Notes: generated by a model not told the origin, from the sequence alone. Positions 1 to 9,921 are shown, counted from the first letter of the stretch. The stretch: 64,000 nt of DNA from Tepidibacter thalassicus DSM 15285 (GCF_900129915.1 NZ_FQXH01000007.1:62001-126000), one strand, 5' to 3'. Numbers and translations are program-made.

Positions 1-1
1 G

Positions 2-436
2 TTATTTGCAATCACTACATAAGCCAAAAAACTTCACATCGTGATCAAAAATCTTAAATCCGTAGTTTTTTTCTATTTGTTCTTCTAATGTATCAAGTAG
101 ATCTTCTTCTACTTCTATTATTTTATTACATTTTTTACATATCAAATGATGATGATTATGTGATTCATTATTTATATTAAGCTCATATCTACAACATCCA
201 TCATCTAAATTAAGCTTCGAAACAGCTCCTATATCATCTAATAATTGAAGTGTTCTATACACAGTAGCAAGCCCAATTTCAGGACACTGCTTTTTAACTA
301 AATCATATATCTCTTCACTATTTAAATGTTGACCTTTACTCTTTAACATTATATCTACTATAGACCTTCTCTGTGGAGTTAACTTAAAACCTTCTTCTTT
401 TAGCTTATTTTTTACAACCTCTATATAATTGTCCAT
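2..436 (-). CDS. fur: Fur-family ferric/metal uptake regulator
   Basis: A 144-residue cytoplasmic transcription regulator of the Fur/PerR family. The N-terminal winged helix holds the LTPQR motif (residues 19-23) and the recognition-helix ATVYRTL segment (57-63). A histidine-rich HNHHH stretch (93-97) supplies metal ligands, and C100/C103 with C140/C143 form the structural zinc site. Family knowledge: the metal-loaded dimer represses iron or peroxide genes. The ATG follows an AGGTGA Shine-Dalgarno. It lies 2 kb downstream of feoA, whose promoter carries two Fur-type (TGA...TCA) boxes, which favours Fur over PerR or Zur, but the sequence alone does not settle the metal. The gene is complete; its stop codon is at the window edge. 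Confidence 0.85.
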   Translation of the reverse strand: MDNYIEVVKNKLKEEGFKLTPQRRSIVDIMLKSKGQHLNSEEIYDLVKKQCPEIGLATVYRTLQLLDDIGAVSKLNLDDGCCRYELNINNESHNHHHLICKKCNKIIEVEEDLLDTLEEQIEKNYGFKIFDHDVKFFGLCSDCK

Positions 437-478
437 TTAATCACCTACATTTTCAAATAATAATATTTTTCAATTAAT

Positions 479-507
479 ATTTTATTGAAAATACAATAAT
501 TTGTCAA
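479..507 (-). promoter_or_regulatory. Sigma-A-type promoter of the Fur-family gene
   Basis: On the minus strand TTGACA (502-507) and TAAAAT (479-484) are separated by 17 bp, about 40 bp upstream of the ATG. No clear Fur or PerR box overlaps it. Confidence 0.6.
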
Positions 508-540
508 GACCGCTAACTAATATACTGAAAATCAGATTTA

Positions 541-687
541 TTACTTTTTACAATTAGTCTTTAAATTACACTTCTTACAACTACCATTACATTTAAAAAA
601 TTCCAACAAACTTGTATAACATCTCGGACATCTCATATCTTTATTTTCTTTTATAGTATATCCACATGTAGGACATTTAATTTCCAC
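541..687 (-). CDS. 48-residue cysteine-rich zinc-ribbon protein
   Basis: A small gene with a GTG start preceded by GAAGGTG at good spacing. The product has eight cysteines. C5/C8 and C20/C23 form a classic CPxC...CPRC zinc ribbon. C33, C37, C40 and C46 sit in a lysine-rich C-terminal tail, spaced like a second metal or Fe-S site. There is no membrane segment. It lies just past the feoB terminator hairpin and may be expressed by read-through. The position beside feoB suggests a part in ferrous iron handling (FeoC-like small proteins with cysteines accompany some Feo systems), but that is inference; the function is unknown. Confidence 0.7.
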   Translation of the reverse strand: MEIKCPTCGYTIKENKDMRCPRCYTSLLEFFKCNGSCKKCNLKTNCKK

Positions 688-712
688 AACAACACCTTCT
701 TTCAAAATTATT

Positions 713-751
713 AAAAAGTCCCTATACTATTTCTATTATAGTATGGGACTT
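713..751 (-). terminator. Intrinsic terminator after feoB
   Basis: Inverted repeat AAGTCCCTATACTAT / ATAGTATGGGACTT with a 6-nt loop, followed on the minus strand by a run of five T. It separates feoB from the small zinc-ribbon gene. Confidence 0.75.
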
Positions 752-758
752 AAATAAA

Positions 759-2621
759 CTATATTACAAATAAAGCTAAAATTCCTCCAACTAAAAATGA
801 GATTACAAAACTTCCTATCCATATAGCAACAGATTCCTTCCAACTTCTTTCCTTAAATATAACCATAATAGCTGCTATACAAGGAACAAATAACGTTATA
901 ACTACTAAAGATATTAAAAGTTGAGCTGAATTTAGTACTCCTTGTGAAGCTAAATCAGTTAATCCTGCAGCTCCAAAATCTCTTCTTATAATTCCCATTA
1001 TAAAAGTTTGAGCAACTCTCGGATCTAATTTTAAGAAACCTTGCGTAATAGGTGCAAAAACTTTTATAATTGCATCTAATGCTTTAGTATCTTGAAGTAA
1101 AGTTATTATCGCTGCTCCAAGAACAAATAAAGGACCCGCTTCTAATATAAACATCTTCGACTTTACATAAGTCTTTTTTAAAATATTTGAAAATTTAGGT
1201 ATTCTAAGAGGCGGTAAATCTATTAATAAAGTTGTTGACTCACCTGGCATAAATTTATTCAAAAGTACTCCAACAATCCCGAATACTAATACTATTGTAA
1301 ATATATATATTAATGTATATTTAGCACCAAGAGATGCTATAAGTCCTGCTATAACTCCAAGCTGAGCTGAACATGGTATAGCAAGTCCAAGAAGCATTGT
1401 AGCTATAAACCTTTCTCTTTTTGAACCTAATATTCTAGTTGTCACCGTTGCCATTGTAACACAACCAAATCCTAATATTATAGGAATTATAGCTCTACCA
1501 TTTAATCCTATAAAAGTTAAAGCTCTATCTACTAATGTAGCAATCCTAGGGAGATACCCTGTATCTTCAAGAATTGATAAGAAAAAGTAAAACCCAACAA
1601 CTAAAGGAAGTAACAATCCAAAAAGATATATAGGTGCCATTGTTAAAACTCCAAATTCCCCTAAAAACAAATGTCCAATAAAAGTATCAAGAGGAATAAC
1701 TTTTCCTAAAGTATTCATAATAAAATGGTAATAATATTCTCCCATTATAACCTCTTCAGTTATACCAACTATAGTTTGAGCAACAAAGACTCCTATTGCC
1801 TGATATATTAAATATAAAGTAAATAAAAGTATAGGTATACCAGTTAAAGGTTGTACCATCCATCTTCCTAATTTAGTTTTAAGAGAAGCACCTTCATTAA
1901 TTTGTCTAACAGTCATCTCTATTATACTATCTATTCTAGATCTTCTTTTTGTATATATTTCCTCTCTTAACTTTGGAGCATTTTTTATATTATGTCTTTT
2001 AATTATATTTTCATCTTCTTCAAGAATTAAAAGTTTTTCCGAATCTAAATCTACTTCGTTTTTTATTTTTTCTTTATTTTCTTTTACAATATCTAATATA
2101 TTTCCTACTCTAGCTTGCCTTATACTTTTTTTAACTTCTTCTAAACCTTCTCCCTTTATAGCACTAGTAGGTATAACTTTAACTCCTAATTCTTCCGAAA
2201 GTTTATCTATATCTATCTCTATTCCATTTCTTTTAACATCATCCATCATATTAAGAGCTACTATTACAGGTTTCCCTGTATCAATTATTTGTTGAGTTAA
2301 AAATAAGTCTCTTTCTAAGTGAAGTGCATCTACTACATTTAAAATTATATCTGCATGTAGTATTACATCTCTAGCTACTCTTTCTTCATCATTAAAAGAT
2401 GATATGCCATAAACTCCTGGAGTATCAATCACTACATATTTTTCAAATCTACCAGAACTTATATCTACCGTAGTTCCTGGAAAATTAGATACATCTACAT
2501 ACATTCCAGTCAAATAATTAAAAAATACAGATTTACCCACATTAGGATTTCCTGCTAAAACTAATTTTATATCTAAATCTTCAATTTCTACATTTGGATT
2601 ACAAGTATGACATGTGGACAT
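759..2621 (-). CDS. feoB: Ferrous iron transporter FeoB
   Basis: A 620-residue inner-membrane Fe(II) transporter. The N-terminal G domain has G1 GNPNVGKS (24-31), the TT of switch I (50-51), G3 DTPG (66-69), G4 NMMD (near 125) and G5 TSAIKGEG. A linker leads to a polytopic membrane domain with the two Gate repeats, including the RIATLVDRAL and GCVTMATVTTRIL segments. It is shorter than the E. coli protein, as in many Clostridia, and begins with an extra CHTC pair that could bind metal. The ATG follows AGGAGG. It is transcribed with feoA (12-bp gap) from the Fur-box promoter. Confidence 0.95.
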   Translation of the reverse strand: MSTCHTCNPNVEIEDLDIKLVLAGNPNVGKSVFFNYLTGMYVDVSNFPGTTVDISSGRFEKYVVIDTPGVYGISSFNDEERVARDVILHADIILNVVDALHLERDLFLTQQIIDTGKPVIVALNMMDDVKRNGIEIDIDKLSEELGVKVIPTSAIKGEGLEEVKKSIRQARVGNILDIVKENKEKIKNEVDLDSEKLLILEEDENIIKRHNIKNAPKLREEIYTKRRSRIDSIIEMTVRQINEGASLKTKLGRWMVQPLTGIPILLFTLYLIYQAIGVFVAQTIVGITEEVIMGEYYYHFIMNTLGKVIPLDTFIGHLFLGEFGVLTMAPIYLFGLLLPLVVGFYFFLSILEDTGYLPRIATLVDRALTFIGLNGRAIIPIILGFGCVTMATVTTRILGSKRERFIATMLLGLAIPCSAQLGVIAGLIASLGAKYTLIYIFTIVLVFGIVGVLLNKFMPGESTTLLIDLPPLRIPKFSNILKKTYVKSKMFILEAGPLFVLGAAIITLLQDTKALDAIIKVFAPITQGFLKLDPRVAQTFIMGIIRRDFGAAGLTDLASQGVLNSAQLLISLVVITLFVPCIAAIMVIFKERSWKESVAIWIGSFVISFLVGGILALFVI

Positions 2622-2633
2622 AATAACTTCCTC

Positions 2634-2852
2634 CTATACTGCTTTTACTTTTATAGTTTGTGCAAGTTTTCTTCCTATAGCTATTTCTTGAAATCTATTT
2701 TGAAGAACTACAGGTCCAGCTAAAACCTTCTCAGAACAGACAAGCTTAGCTCCTTCATATAGTCCAAGCCTTATTGCTTGAACTCTTATTTTTTCATCTG
2801 GTATTGATAGTATTTCTATTTTTTGTCCTCTATTTACCATATCTAAAGTCAT
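2634..2852 (-). CDS. feoA: Ferrous iron transport accessory protein FeoA
   Basis: A 72-residue SH3-like beta-barrel protein of the FeoA family. Family knowledge: it assists FeoB-mediated Fe(II) uptake, probably by contacting the cytoplasmic side of FeoB. The typical pattern is visible: a hydrophobic N-terminal strand, IRLGLYEGAKLVC, and a closing IAIGRKLAQTI segment. An upstream in-frame ATG exists at 2867, but GGGAGGAG lies between the two ATGs and fits the inner start. It is the first gene of feoA-feoB. Confidence 0.9.
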   Translation of the reverse strand: MTLDMVNRGQKIEILSIPDEKIRVQAIRLGLYEGAKLVCSEKVLAGPVVLQNRFQEIAIGRKLAQTIKVKAV

Positions 2853-2874
2853 AATATCTCCTCCCATGTGTAAC

Positions 2875-2930
2875 TTAAAATCATTATCACTTTATTCTTA
2901 AATTATATTTCATATGATAATGAATGTCAA
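2875..2930 (-). promoter_or_regulatory. feoAB promoter with two Fur-box-like operators
   Basis: Minus-strand TTGACA (2925-2930) and TATAAT (2902-2907) are separated by exactly 17 bp. Two 15-bp sites each match 12 of the 14 defined positions of the 7-1-7 Fur consensus TGATAATNATTATCA. One (2915-2929) overlaps the -35 and the other (2875-2889) lies just downstream of the expected start point. Iron-dependent repression is the natural reading. Confidence 0.75.
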
Positions 2931-2950
2931 CATGAGTTTTATTCTAAAAA

Positions 2951-2979
2951 AAGCTACCTAATTAATAGGTAACTTTTTT
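2951..2979 (-). terminator. Terminator after the DUF1292 gene
   Basis: A stem made of AGCTACCTA and TAGGTAACT (one mismatch) lies just past the DUF1292 stop, with T-rich flanks on both strands, so it could act in either direction. Confidence 0.65.
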
Positions 2980-3235
2980 ATTCTAATCCTTCTTCTTGCA
3001 TTAAAGTTTCATATACAGCCACAACATTTTCATATTCTTCATCATTCTCTATAGGAATAATTGAATATTCCCCGCCTTCTTGCTCTTCTATTCTAAATAT
3101 GTATGCCTCTTCTCCATTATCCTCTAATGGCATAAGTATAGCGTATTCTTTCTCCTGAGCTTCTAAAGTCATTATGACTTCAAATTTCACTTCATTTCCT
3201 TCTTCATCTACTAATGTTACTATATTTTCTTCCAT
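2978..3235 (-). CDS. DUF1292-family protein (YrzB-like)
   Basis: An 85-residue, strongly acidic, cytoplasmic protein with the family pattern: a start of the type ENIVTLVDEEGNEVKFEV, then EYAILMPLED and YIFRIEE. Its biochemical role is unknown. It belongs to the conserved Firmicute neighbourhood alaS-ireB-ruvX-yrzB, of which ireB and ruvX are present upstream here. The ATG follows GAGGTGA. Confidence 0.85.
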   Translation of the reverse strand: MEENIVTLVDEEGNEVKFEVIMTLEAQEKEYAILMPLEDNGEEAYIFRIEEQEGGEYSIIPIENDEEYENVVAVYETLMQEEGLE

Positions 3236-3304
3236 AACGTCACCTCGTTGATTTAATATTTAATATTATTATATACTAAAAATAATAAATTTAACATAAA
3301 AAAA

Positions 3305-3724
3305 TTATATATTTCTTTTCATATCAAGATAACCTTGAAGAATAAGTACTGCAGCTAACATATCCACAACTTTTTTTCTTTTTTTTCTACTTACATCTGC
3401 TTCAATTAATGACCTTTGTGCAGCTACAGTTGTAAGTCGTTCATCCCAAAATTCTATTTCTAAATTAGTTTTTTGTTTTAACTTTTCAGAGAATTTCATA
3501 ACTTTTTCCCCTTGAGGGCCTAAAGTCCCATTCATATTTTTTGGGAGGCCTACTATTATTTTATCTACTTCTTTTTCTTTTATTATTTTTTCTAATTCCT
3601 CTAAATCTTTTTTTATACTTTGTCTTCTTATAGTTTTTATACCTTGAGCAGTAAGCCCTATTAAATCACTAACAGCAACTCCTATTGTTTTATCTCCTAC
3701 ATCAAGCCCCATTATTCTTTTCAT
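3305..3724 (-). CDS. ruvX: RuvX/YqgF RNase H-fold nuclease
   Basis: A 139-residue YqgF-family protein: [10 protein letters not shown] near the N terminus carries the first catalytic Asp, followed by [10 protein letters not shown] and a WDERLTT motif typical of the family. Family knowledge: implicated in 16S rRNA 5'-end processing and formerly proposed as a Holliday-junction resolvase. A longer frame starts at 3754, but TAGGAGG sits directly before the ATG at 3724, so the shorter start is preferred. It lies 11 bp after the aldo/keto reductase and probably shares its transcript. Confidence 0.9.
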   Translation of the reverse strand: MKRIMGLDVGDKTIGVAVSDLIGLTAQGIKTIRRQSIKKDLEELEKIIKEKEVDKIIVGLPKNMNGTLGPQGEKVMKFSEKLKQKTNLEIEFWDERLTTVAAQRSLIEADVSRKKRKKVVDMLAAVLILQGYLDMKRNI

Positions 3725-3735
3725 ATAACAACCTC

Positions 3736-4686
3736 CTAAATAACTTTTATGCAAAAATCTTTACAGTATTTTGAACAATAACCACATAATACACACTTAT
3801 CCTTATCTACTACTGCTTTATTATTAACTATAGATAACGCTTTATGAGTACATTTAGATACACAACTCCCACATCCTTCACACCAATTAGCTATATGCAA
3901 TTCTCTTTTTTTATTATTCAATTTTTCTTTTATTTCGTCAGGAATTTTTTTTCCTTCAAATTTTAATATATTTGCCTTTACTTCTTCTTTAGACTGCATC
4001 CCTATTGCAATAGAATCAATTTCTTTTAAATTTAAAACATAATCCAACGCTTCATCGTATGAATGTATCAAATTTCCTCCACCTAAAGGCTTCATTGCAT
4101 ATATTCCTATATTATTTTTCTTAGCTTCTCTTATAGCTTCAAGCATTTGCTCTATATTTCCATCATAAATTCCAATGCCTGCTTTATTTACTATCGGATG
4201 AATAATATCTATTTCATTTATTTTAGATGCTGCTTTTACTGCTGAAATTGTATGAGTTGATATTCCTACTGCTCTAATATATCCTTTTTCTTTCATTTTT
4301 ATAAAATATTCTAAAGCTTCGTAATGTCCTCTTAAAGTGTGTTCACTTTCTTGCTCATGAAGTAAAAATCCATCTATATAATCAGTATTCATCTCTCTTA
4401 AAGCCTTTTCTAAACTTTCCTTAGCTGTTTCTTTAGAATATGAATAAGATTTAGTTATAAGTATTATTTTATCCCTTTGATAAAATTTAAAAACTTCATT
4501 TATATGAGCATATGTTCCATAAAGTTCTGCTGTATCTATAAAATTAACACCACTTTCAAAAGCTTCCAATATAATACTCGCTCCATATTTAGGATTAAAA
4601 TTTTTTTGAAGTGGCCCAATTGTCAATGCTCCAAAACACATTTTAGATACTTTAAATCCTGTTTTGCCTAATACATTATATTCCAT
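3736..4686 (-). CDS. Aldo/keto reductase with C-terminal 2[4Fe-4S] ferredoxin domain
   Basis: A 316-residue oxidoreductase. The AKR barrel keeps the catalytic tetrad: D51 and Y56 in DTAELYG, K79 in ITKS and H110 in LLH. The last 48 residues form a bacterial-ferredoxin domain with C269/C272/C275/C279 and C298/C301/C304/C308, enough for two [4Fe-4S] clusters. Such fusions are common in anaerobes and may link carbonyl reduction to ferredoxin-level electrons; the substrate is unknown. The ATG follows GGGAGTG. It is inserted between the conserved ireB and ruvX genes. Confidence 0.85.
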   Translation of the reverse strand: MEYNVLGKTGFKVSKMCFGALTIGPLQKNFNPKYGASIILEAFESGVNFIDTAELYGTYAHINEVFKFYQRDKIILITKSYSYSKETAKESLEKALREMNTDYIDGFLLHEQESEHTLRGHYEALEYFIKMKEKGYIRAVGISTHTISAVKAASKINEIDIIHPIVNKAGIGIYDGNIEQMLEAIREAKKNNIGIYAMKPLGGGNLIHSYDEALDYVLNLKEIDSIAIGMQSKEEVKANILKFEGKKIPDEIKEKLNNKKRELHIANWCEGCGSCVSKCTHKALSIVNNKAVVDKDKCVLCGYCSKYCKDFCIKVI

Positions 4687-4704
4687 AATTTCACTCCCTT
4701 AAAG

Positions 4705-4738
4705 AATTTAAGCCATAGATTAATCTATGGCTTAAATT
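4705..4738 (-). terminator. Perfect 34-bp palindrome, probable terminator
   Basis: Each 17-base arm is the exact complement of the other with no spacer. It lies just past the stop of the large membrane protein gene. The T-run after it is weak, so function as a terminator is likely but not certain. Confidence 0.55.
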
Positions 4739-4748
4739 TAAATTATAA

Positions 4749-6896
4749 CTATACTTTTCTTAACTTATCCACATGTTTAGTAATAATAACTAAAAGCGGA
4801 ATTATAACATAAGCAATACTTGTAGCTGCAGCGACCACACCAGAATCATTTACAAAAAAACCTACAGTGCTTCCTACTACAATAGCACTCCACCCTTTTG
4901 TAAGGTATGAATATTCTTCACAAATATTTTTAAATATTCCAATTGGTTTATAAAATAAAACTCCAACAATTAAAATTCCAGATATAAGTACCTTACTCCA
5001 TATAGTTACTCCTATAAGCCTTAAATTCATTTCTATTTTCCTTTTTATAATTTGTATTATAACTAAAGGTCCTCCTGATATTATTTTTTGTATAGCTCCT
5101 GCTAAATGAGATTTACTACCTATAAAGAAAATGTCTATTACCGCCATTGAAGCAACTACACAAACTACAGCAATACATATTAATATAATTTTTTTCATAT
5201 CTATTTTTATATCATATAATCTAAGAATTAAATATAAAAATGAAAATACAGCTGTAATAGTTCCTCCTACATTAGCTCCCATTTTAGGATGTCCTAATAT
5301 AACTACTGAAATCAATAATATAATTAAAATTGTTTTTTTAGCAATTTTATTTTTTTCCAAAAGACCAACAAGCGAAAAAATCAATGAACCTATAAGAACT
5401 CCCATATATTCATTCCCTATACCATAATACCTTGCTCCAATAATTGGGTCATATCCCAAAAGAGAATTTTTTATCATGTTTTGTCCACTAACTCCATCAA
5501 TTAAGACCCCAATAGATACTAATAATCCCAAAGCTATTAATTTATTCAAATCATCTTTTATAAATTTATGAACTAAATAATATACTGAAATTAAAACAAT
5601 TACTGTACACGCAATTATAGATAGTACACTCTTAAAATTAAACAAAGGAGCAATTAATAAAGCAAATGGTATAGTCATTGTAAACTTTAAAAAAGAACTT
5701 AATATTTTAAAACTATTTTTCGGAATATTATTTTTAAAAAACAACGCTAATACTGTTAATATCCACACTATCATTTCAAGCGCAGCATACGTATAAAGGA
5801 CTGGTACTCTAATTTTAGAATTAGATACAGTCTTTTCATAATCTCCTATTAATAAATTTATATTGTTATTTTCCAAAATTTTTTCAATTTTTTTACCTAC
5901 CATAAGCTTAGAATTTATTCCAAAATAATCTAAAATATCTACAGGAATATCGACATTCCCTATTATACCTTTTCTTCTAGTTGTAGCAGAAGATAAAAGT
6001 CCCTTTTTATCTCCTTCAAATAATATTACATAAGAAAGCTTGTATCCATTTTTATAATCCTGCATTTTAGGATAGGTACTTATAATGTATACTCTATCTT
6101 CTTTATTTACCATCTTAAAAATTTCATTTAAATAACCACTTATATTTTTATTAATATCCTGTTTTAATTTATTATAGGTCTGTTTATTTAAATTTTCTTT
6201 ATAAAGGTCAAGTCTATATGTGTCTCCAAGCTCTACTATTAATAAATCACTATTTTTATAATACTTTTTTGTTTCACCTAAAAGTTTTTTATAATCAGTT
6301 TTTATTCCAAATGGCATCAAATCATCTTTAATATTTAAATCATCTATGTTCCCTTTTTCTATTTGTCCATTGTCATCCATGGCAATAAGACAAATTTCTC
6401 TATGATTTTGTTCATCTGTATCTGCATTTCCCAAAACAGCTAAACTTAAATTGTTATTTTTAAATTCATAACCAAGTGCACCTAAAAATGCACCATATTC
6501 TCCTTTTAAATTATCATTTTTAAGCTTGTTTATATTTAAATTGTTTATATGTTTTCCTTTAATACCTGTTCTTCTTAAATAAATATAATCATTTTCCTCA
6601 TTTATAGTTCTAAAATCTATATCCCCTTTACTTAAATAAGCTCTAGTTCCAGATCCTATTGTAGCATACGACTTTATATCAGAAGTTCCATTTGAACCCC
6701 TAATATTCATAAGCCCTATATATCCTCTTTTATCCATTTCTTTATTAAGAGAATCAATTTCTTTTAAATCGCTTATGCTAGTTCTATTTATATTTATTAA
6801 AATGACTTTTCCTTTGTTTTGTGAAAAAGAAATATTACTTATAAAATTAAGTGCTGTAACTACTATTAAAACCATTACTAAAAATTTTCTTTTCAA
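4749..6896 (-). CDS. Polytopic membrane protein with extracytoplasmic N-terminal domain, function unknown
   Basis: A 715-residue protein. Residues 1-25 look like a signal peptide or first membrane helix. About 340 mostly polar residues follow, likely outside the membrane, including YATIGSGTRAYLS and LLIVELGDTYRLD. The rest (about 365-715) is a string of roughly ten hydrophobic helices. The soluble part recalls alkaline-phosphatase/phosphoglyceromutase-fold domains in general layout, but I cannot point to a complete metal-binding set, so no activity is claimed. The start is TTG after AGGGAGA. It sits 10 bp after ireB and is followed by a palindromic terminator. Confidence 0.6.
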   Translation of the reverse strand: MKRKFLVMVLIVVTALNFISNISFSQNKGKVILININRTSISDLKEIDSLNKEMDKRGYIGLMNIRGSNGTSDIKSYATIGSGTRAYLSKGDIDFRTINEENDYIYLRRTGIKGKHINNLNINKLKNDNLKGEYGAFLGALGYEFKNNNLSLAVLGNADTDEQNHREICLIAMDDNGQIEKGNIDDLNIKDDLMPFGIKTDYKKLLGETKKYYKNSDLLIVELGDTYRLDLYKENLNKQTYNKLKQDINKNISGYLNEIFKMVNKEDRVYIISTYPKMQDYKNGYKLSYVILFEGDKKGLLSSATTRRKGIIGNVDIPVDILDYFGINSKLMVGKKIEKILENNNINLLIGDYEKTVSNSKIRVPVLYTYAALEMIVWILTVLALFFKNNIPKNSFKILSSFLKFTMTIPFALLIAPLFNFKSVLSIIACTVIVLISVYYLVHKFIKDDLNKLIALGLLVSIGVLIDGVSGQNMIKNSLLGYDPIIGARYYGIGNEYMGVLIGSLIFSLVGLLEKNKIAKKTILIILLISVVILGHPKMGANVGGTITAVFSFLYLILRLYDIKIDMKKIILICIAVVCVVASMAVIDIFFIGSKSHLAGAIQKIISGGPLVIIQIIKRKIEMNLRLIGVTIWSKVLISGILIVGVLFYKPIGIFKNICEEYSYLTKGWSAIVVGSTVGFFVNDSGVVAAATSIAYVIIPLLVIITKHVDKLRKV

Positions 6897-6906
6897 TTTA
6901 TTCTCC

Positions 6907-7164
6907 CTACTTTCCTTCTAGGTATTTTTTTAAAATTTCTTCTAATAGTTCATCTCTTTCAAATTTTTTTATTAAACTTCTAGCATTATTATGACTTGTT
7001 ATATAAGTTGGATCTCCTGATAAAAGATATCCTATCAACTGATTTATAGGATTATATCCTTTTTCAACTAAAGCATCATATACTTTCAATATAATTGTTT
7101 CTGGTGTAATTTTTTCCTCTATATTTCCCTCAAATTTCATTGTATAATCTATATTTTTTCCCAC
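6907..7164 (-). CDS. ireB: IreB family regulatory phosphoprotein (UPF0297)
   Basis: An 85-residue cytoplasmic protein of the YrzL/IreB family, recognised by TMKFEGN near the start, [27 protein letters not shown] and a charged C terminus. In Enterococcus IreB is a target of the PASTA kinase IreK and influences cell-envelope antibiotic tolerance. Threonines lie in the same N-terminal region here (T3 of the upstream TM motif). A GTG at 7173 abuts the Shine-Dalgarno; the GTG at 7164 follows AGAGGTG by six bases and is preferred. Confidence 0.9.
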   Translation of the reverse strand: MGKNIDYTMKFEGNIEEKITPETIILKVYDALVEKGYNPINQLIGYLLSGDPTYITSHNNARSLIKKFERDELLEEILKKYLEGK

Positions 7165-7228
7165 ATTTAACACCTCTTTTTATTATGTTATTTTATAATA
7201 ACCTATTATAACATATTTGTTAAATAGC

Positions 7229-7253
7229 AAAAAGGAGCAGAATGCTCCTTTTT
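7229..7253 (-). terminator. Terminator after alaS
   Basis: Ten-bp stem AAAAAGGAGC / GCTCCTTTTT with a 5-nt loop, two bases past the alaS stop codon, ending in a T-run on the minus strand. Confidence 0.85.
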
Positions 7254-7255
7254 GA

Positions 7256-9895
7256 TTATTCATTAATTTGATTTTCTAATACTTCTTTTGCATACATTAA
7301 AGCTTCTTTTACTTTAGATACGTCTTTACCACCAGCTTGTGCCATATCCGGTCTTCCTCCACCATTTCCACCAGCAATTTTAGCTACTTCTCTTATTATA
7401 TTTCCACAATGTACTCCTCTTTTTACAACATCTTTTGTAGCTGTTACTATAAAATTAACTTTATCATTAGCTACATTAGCAAGAACTATTACTCCTGATC
7501 CAAATTTATCTTTAAGATTATCTCCTATGTTTCTTAAAGAATTCATGTCCATTCCTTCAAATTTTGCTACAATTAAATTTACTCCTTTTACTTCGTTTTT
7601 AGTTATCGCATCATCAACAGAAGCCATGGCTAATTTGTTCTTTATAGAATTTAACTCTTTATTTAAATCTTTCACTTCATCTACAAGAGATTTTACTTTA
7701 ATTGTAACATTATCTTCTTTTGTTTTTAGTGTATTGCATATATCTTTTATCGTATTTTCTTTTTCATTTATATAATTATATACACTCATTCCAGTTATAG
7801 CTTCTATTCTTCTAACTCCAGCAGCTACACCTGATTCTGAAAGTATTTTGAAAATTCCAATCTGTGCTGTGTTTTTAAGATGAGTTCCACCACAAAGCTC
7901 ACGAGAATAATCTCCCATAGATACAACTCTTACTACCTCTCCATACTTTTCTCCAAATAAAGCAGTAGCTCCTATTTTCTTAGCTTCATCTATTGTCATT
8001 TCATCAGCAGTAATATCTAAAGACTCCATAACTTTATTGTTTACCATCATTTCAATTTTTGATAATTCTTCTCTTGAAATAGCTTCAAAATGAGTAAAAT
8101 CAAATCTAAGCCTTTGTGGAGTAACAAGTGAACCTGCTTGTTGAACATGATCTCCTAAAACTTCTTTTAACACTTTATGAAGTATATGTGTCGCAGAGTG
8201 ATTTCTTGCACTATTCATTCTCAATTCTTTTTCAACTTTAGCATTTAATCTATCTTTAACATTTATACTTCCTTTTTTAATTACAACTTCGTGATGAATT
8301 CTTTCATTTGCTCCTTTTTTAGTATCAATTACATCTCCTTCAAATTTTTCATTAAATAAAATTCCTCTATCACCTACTTGTCCTCCACTTTCTGCATAAA
8401 AAGGTGTTTTATCAAGTATTATTGTAACTTTTTCTCCATTATGAGCTTCATTCACTAATTCATTATCATTTACTATAGCTAAAACAACAGCACTTTCTTC
8501 TAAAGAAGAATATCCTACAAACTCAGTTTTAATGCTTTTATCTATTTTAGAAAATACATCTTCTTTCCATCCTTCACTTTCATCATTTTGTCTTGCATTT
8601 CTTGCTCTATTTCTTTGTTTTTCCATTTCTTCTTCAAAAGATTGTTCATCTACTTCAAATCCTTCTTCTTCTAACATTTCTTTAGTTAAATCTATAGGAA
8701 ATCCATACGTATCATAAAGCTTAAATGCGTTTTTTCCTGATAAAACTTTATTTTTATTTTCTTTTAATTCATTTATGTATGATTTTAGTATTTCTATACC
8801 TTGATCAATTGTTTCCTCAAATCTTTCTTCTTCTATTTTTAACACTTTCTTTATATAATCTTTCTTTTCTAAAAGTTCAGGATAAGCATCTGCACTAACT
8901 TCTACCACTTTATCCATTAAATTATATAAAAATGAACCTTGTATTCCTAAAATTTTTCCATGTCTTGCAGCTCTCCTTAAAAGTCTTCTAAGCACATATC
9001 CTCTTCCTTCATTTGAAGGTAATACTCCATCAGCGACAAGAAAAGTAACTGCTCTTATATGGTCTGTTATTATTCTTATAGACGCATCATTTTTTTTATT
9101 TTTTCCATATTCAACATTAGCAATTTCTACTACTCCATTTAATATATGTTTTATGGTATCTATTTCAAATATATTATCAACATCTTGCATTATACAAGCT
9201 ATTCTTTCAAGTCCCATTCCTGTATCTATATTCGGATTAGGTAGAGGATTATAGTTTCCATTTTCATCTTTATCAAATTGAGTAAATACATGATTCCAAA
9301 ACTCTATAAATCTATCACAATCACATCCAGGCTTACAATCTGGACTTTTGCAACCATATTTTTCTCCTCTATCAAAATAAAGTTCTGAGCACGGGCCACA
9401 AGGTCCTGTTCCTATTTCCCAAAAGTTATCCTCTTTACCAAGTCTTACTATTCTCTCTTTTGGGAATCCTATTTCTTTATTCCATATTTCAAACGCTTCT
9501 TCATCATTTTCATATATAGAAACCCATATTCTATCTTCTGGAATTTCAAGATGTTTTGTTACAAATTCCCATCCCCAACTTATTGATTCTCTTTTAAAAT
9601 AATCTCCAAAAGAAAAATTTCCAAGCATTTCAAAAAACGTCGCATGTCTTGCCGTTTTTCCTACGTTTTCTATATCTCCTGTTCTTATACACTTTTGACA
9701 AGTAGCCATTCTTTTTTTTGGTGGCTCCTCTTTTCCCATAAAATAATTTTTTAATGGAGCCATACCTGCATTTATAAGAAGTAAACTCGAATCATTTTGC
9801 GGAACAAGCGAAAAGCTCCCTCTTGATAAGTGACCTTTTGATTCAAAAAAATCTAAAAATTTACTTCTAATTTCATTTAATCCTATTTTTTTCAT
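7256..9895 (-). CDS. alaS: Alanyl-tRNA synthetase
   Basis: An 879-residue class II synthetase that charges tRNA-Ala. The catalytic core starts with [13 protein letters not shown], followed by the family motif-2 region [24 protein letters not shown]. An inserted CGPC...CKPGCDCD cysteine cluster lies in the catalytic half. The editing domain carries the zinc motif HSATHILH (near 565) with CGGTH (near 665). The C-terminal DHHA1 domain holds the [15 protein letters not shown] signature. Length is normal for bacteria. The ATG follows AAGGAGG. Expression is controlled by the T-box leader immediately upstream. Confidence 0.97.
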   Translation of the reverse strand: MKKIGLNEIRSKFLDFFESKGHLSRGSFSLVPQNDSSLLLINAGMAPLKNYFMGKEEPPKKRMATCQKCIRTGDIENVGKTARHATFFEMLGNFSFGDYFKRESISWGWEFVTKHLEIPEDRIWVSIYENDEEAFEIWNKEIGFPKERIVRLGKEDNFWEIGTGPCGPCSELYFDRGEKYGCKSPDCKPGCDCDRFIEFWNHVFTQFDKDENGNYNPLPNPNIDTGMGLERIACIMQDVDNIFEIDTIKHILNGVVEIANVEYGKNKKNDASIRIITDHIRAVTFLVADGVLPSNEGRGYVLRRLLRRAARHGKILGIQGSFLYNLMDKVVEVSADAYPELLEKKDYIKKVLKIEEERFEETIDQGIEILKSYINELKENKNKVLSGKNAFKLYDTYGFPIDLTKEMLEEEGFEVDEQSFEEEMEKQRNRARNARQNDESEGWKEDVFSKIDKSIKTEFVGYSSLEESAVVLAIVNDNELVNEAHNGEKVTIILDKTPFYAESGGQVGDRGILFNEKFEGDVIDTKKGANERIHHEVVIKKGSINVKDRLNAKVEKELRMNSARNHSATHILHKVLKEVLGDHVQQAGSLVTPQRLRFDFTHFEAISREELSKIEMMVNNKVMESLDITADEMTIDEAKKIGATALFGEKYGEVVRVVSMGDYSRELCGGTHLKNTAQIGIFKILSESGVAAGVRRIEAITGMSVYNYINEKENTIKDICNTLKTKEDNVTIKVKSLVDEVKDLNKELNSIKNKLAMASVDDAITKNEVKGVNLIVAKFEGMDMNSLRNIGDNLKDKFGSGVIVLANVANDKVNFIVTATKDVVKRGVHCGNIIREVAKIAGGNGGGRPDMAQAGGKDVSKVKEALMYAKEVLENQINE

Positions 9896-9921
9896 TATAT
9901 TTCCTCCTTTATGTACAAAAT

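Noticed and set aside
2..436. PerR assignment for the Fur-family gene
   Set aside because: The sequence cannot exclude it, but the nearby operators are of Fur type (TGA...TCA) and no peroxide-stress gene is adjacent.
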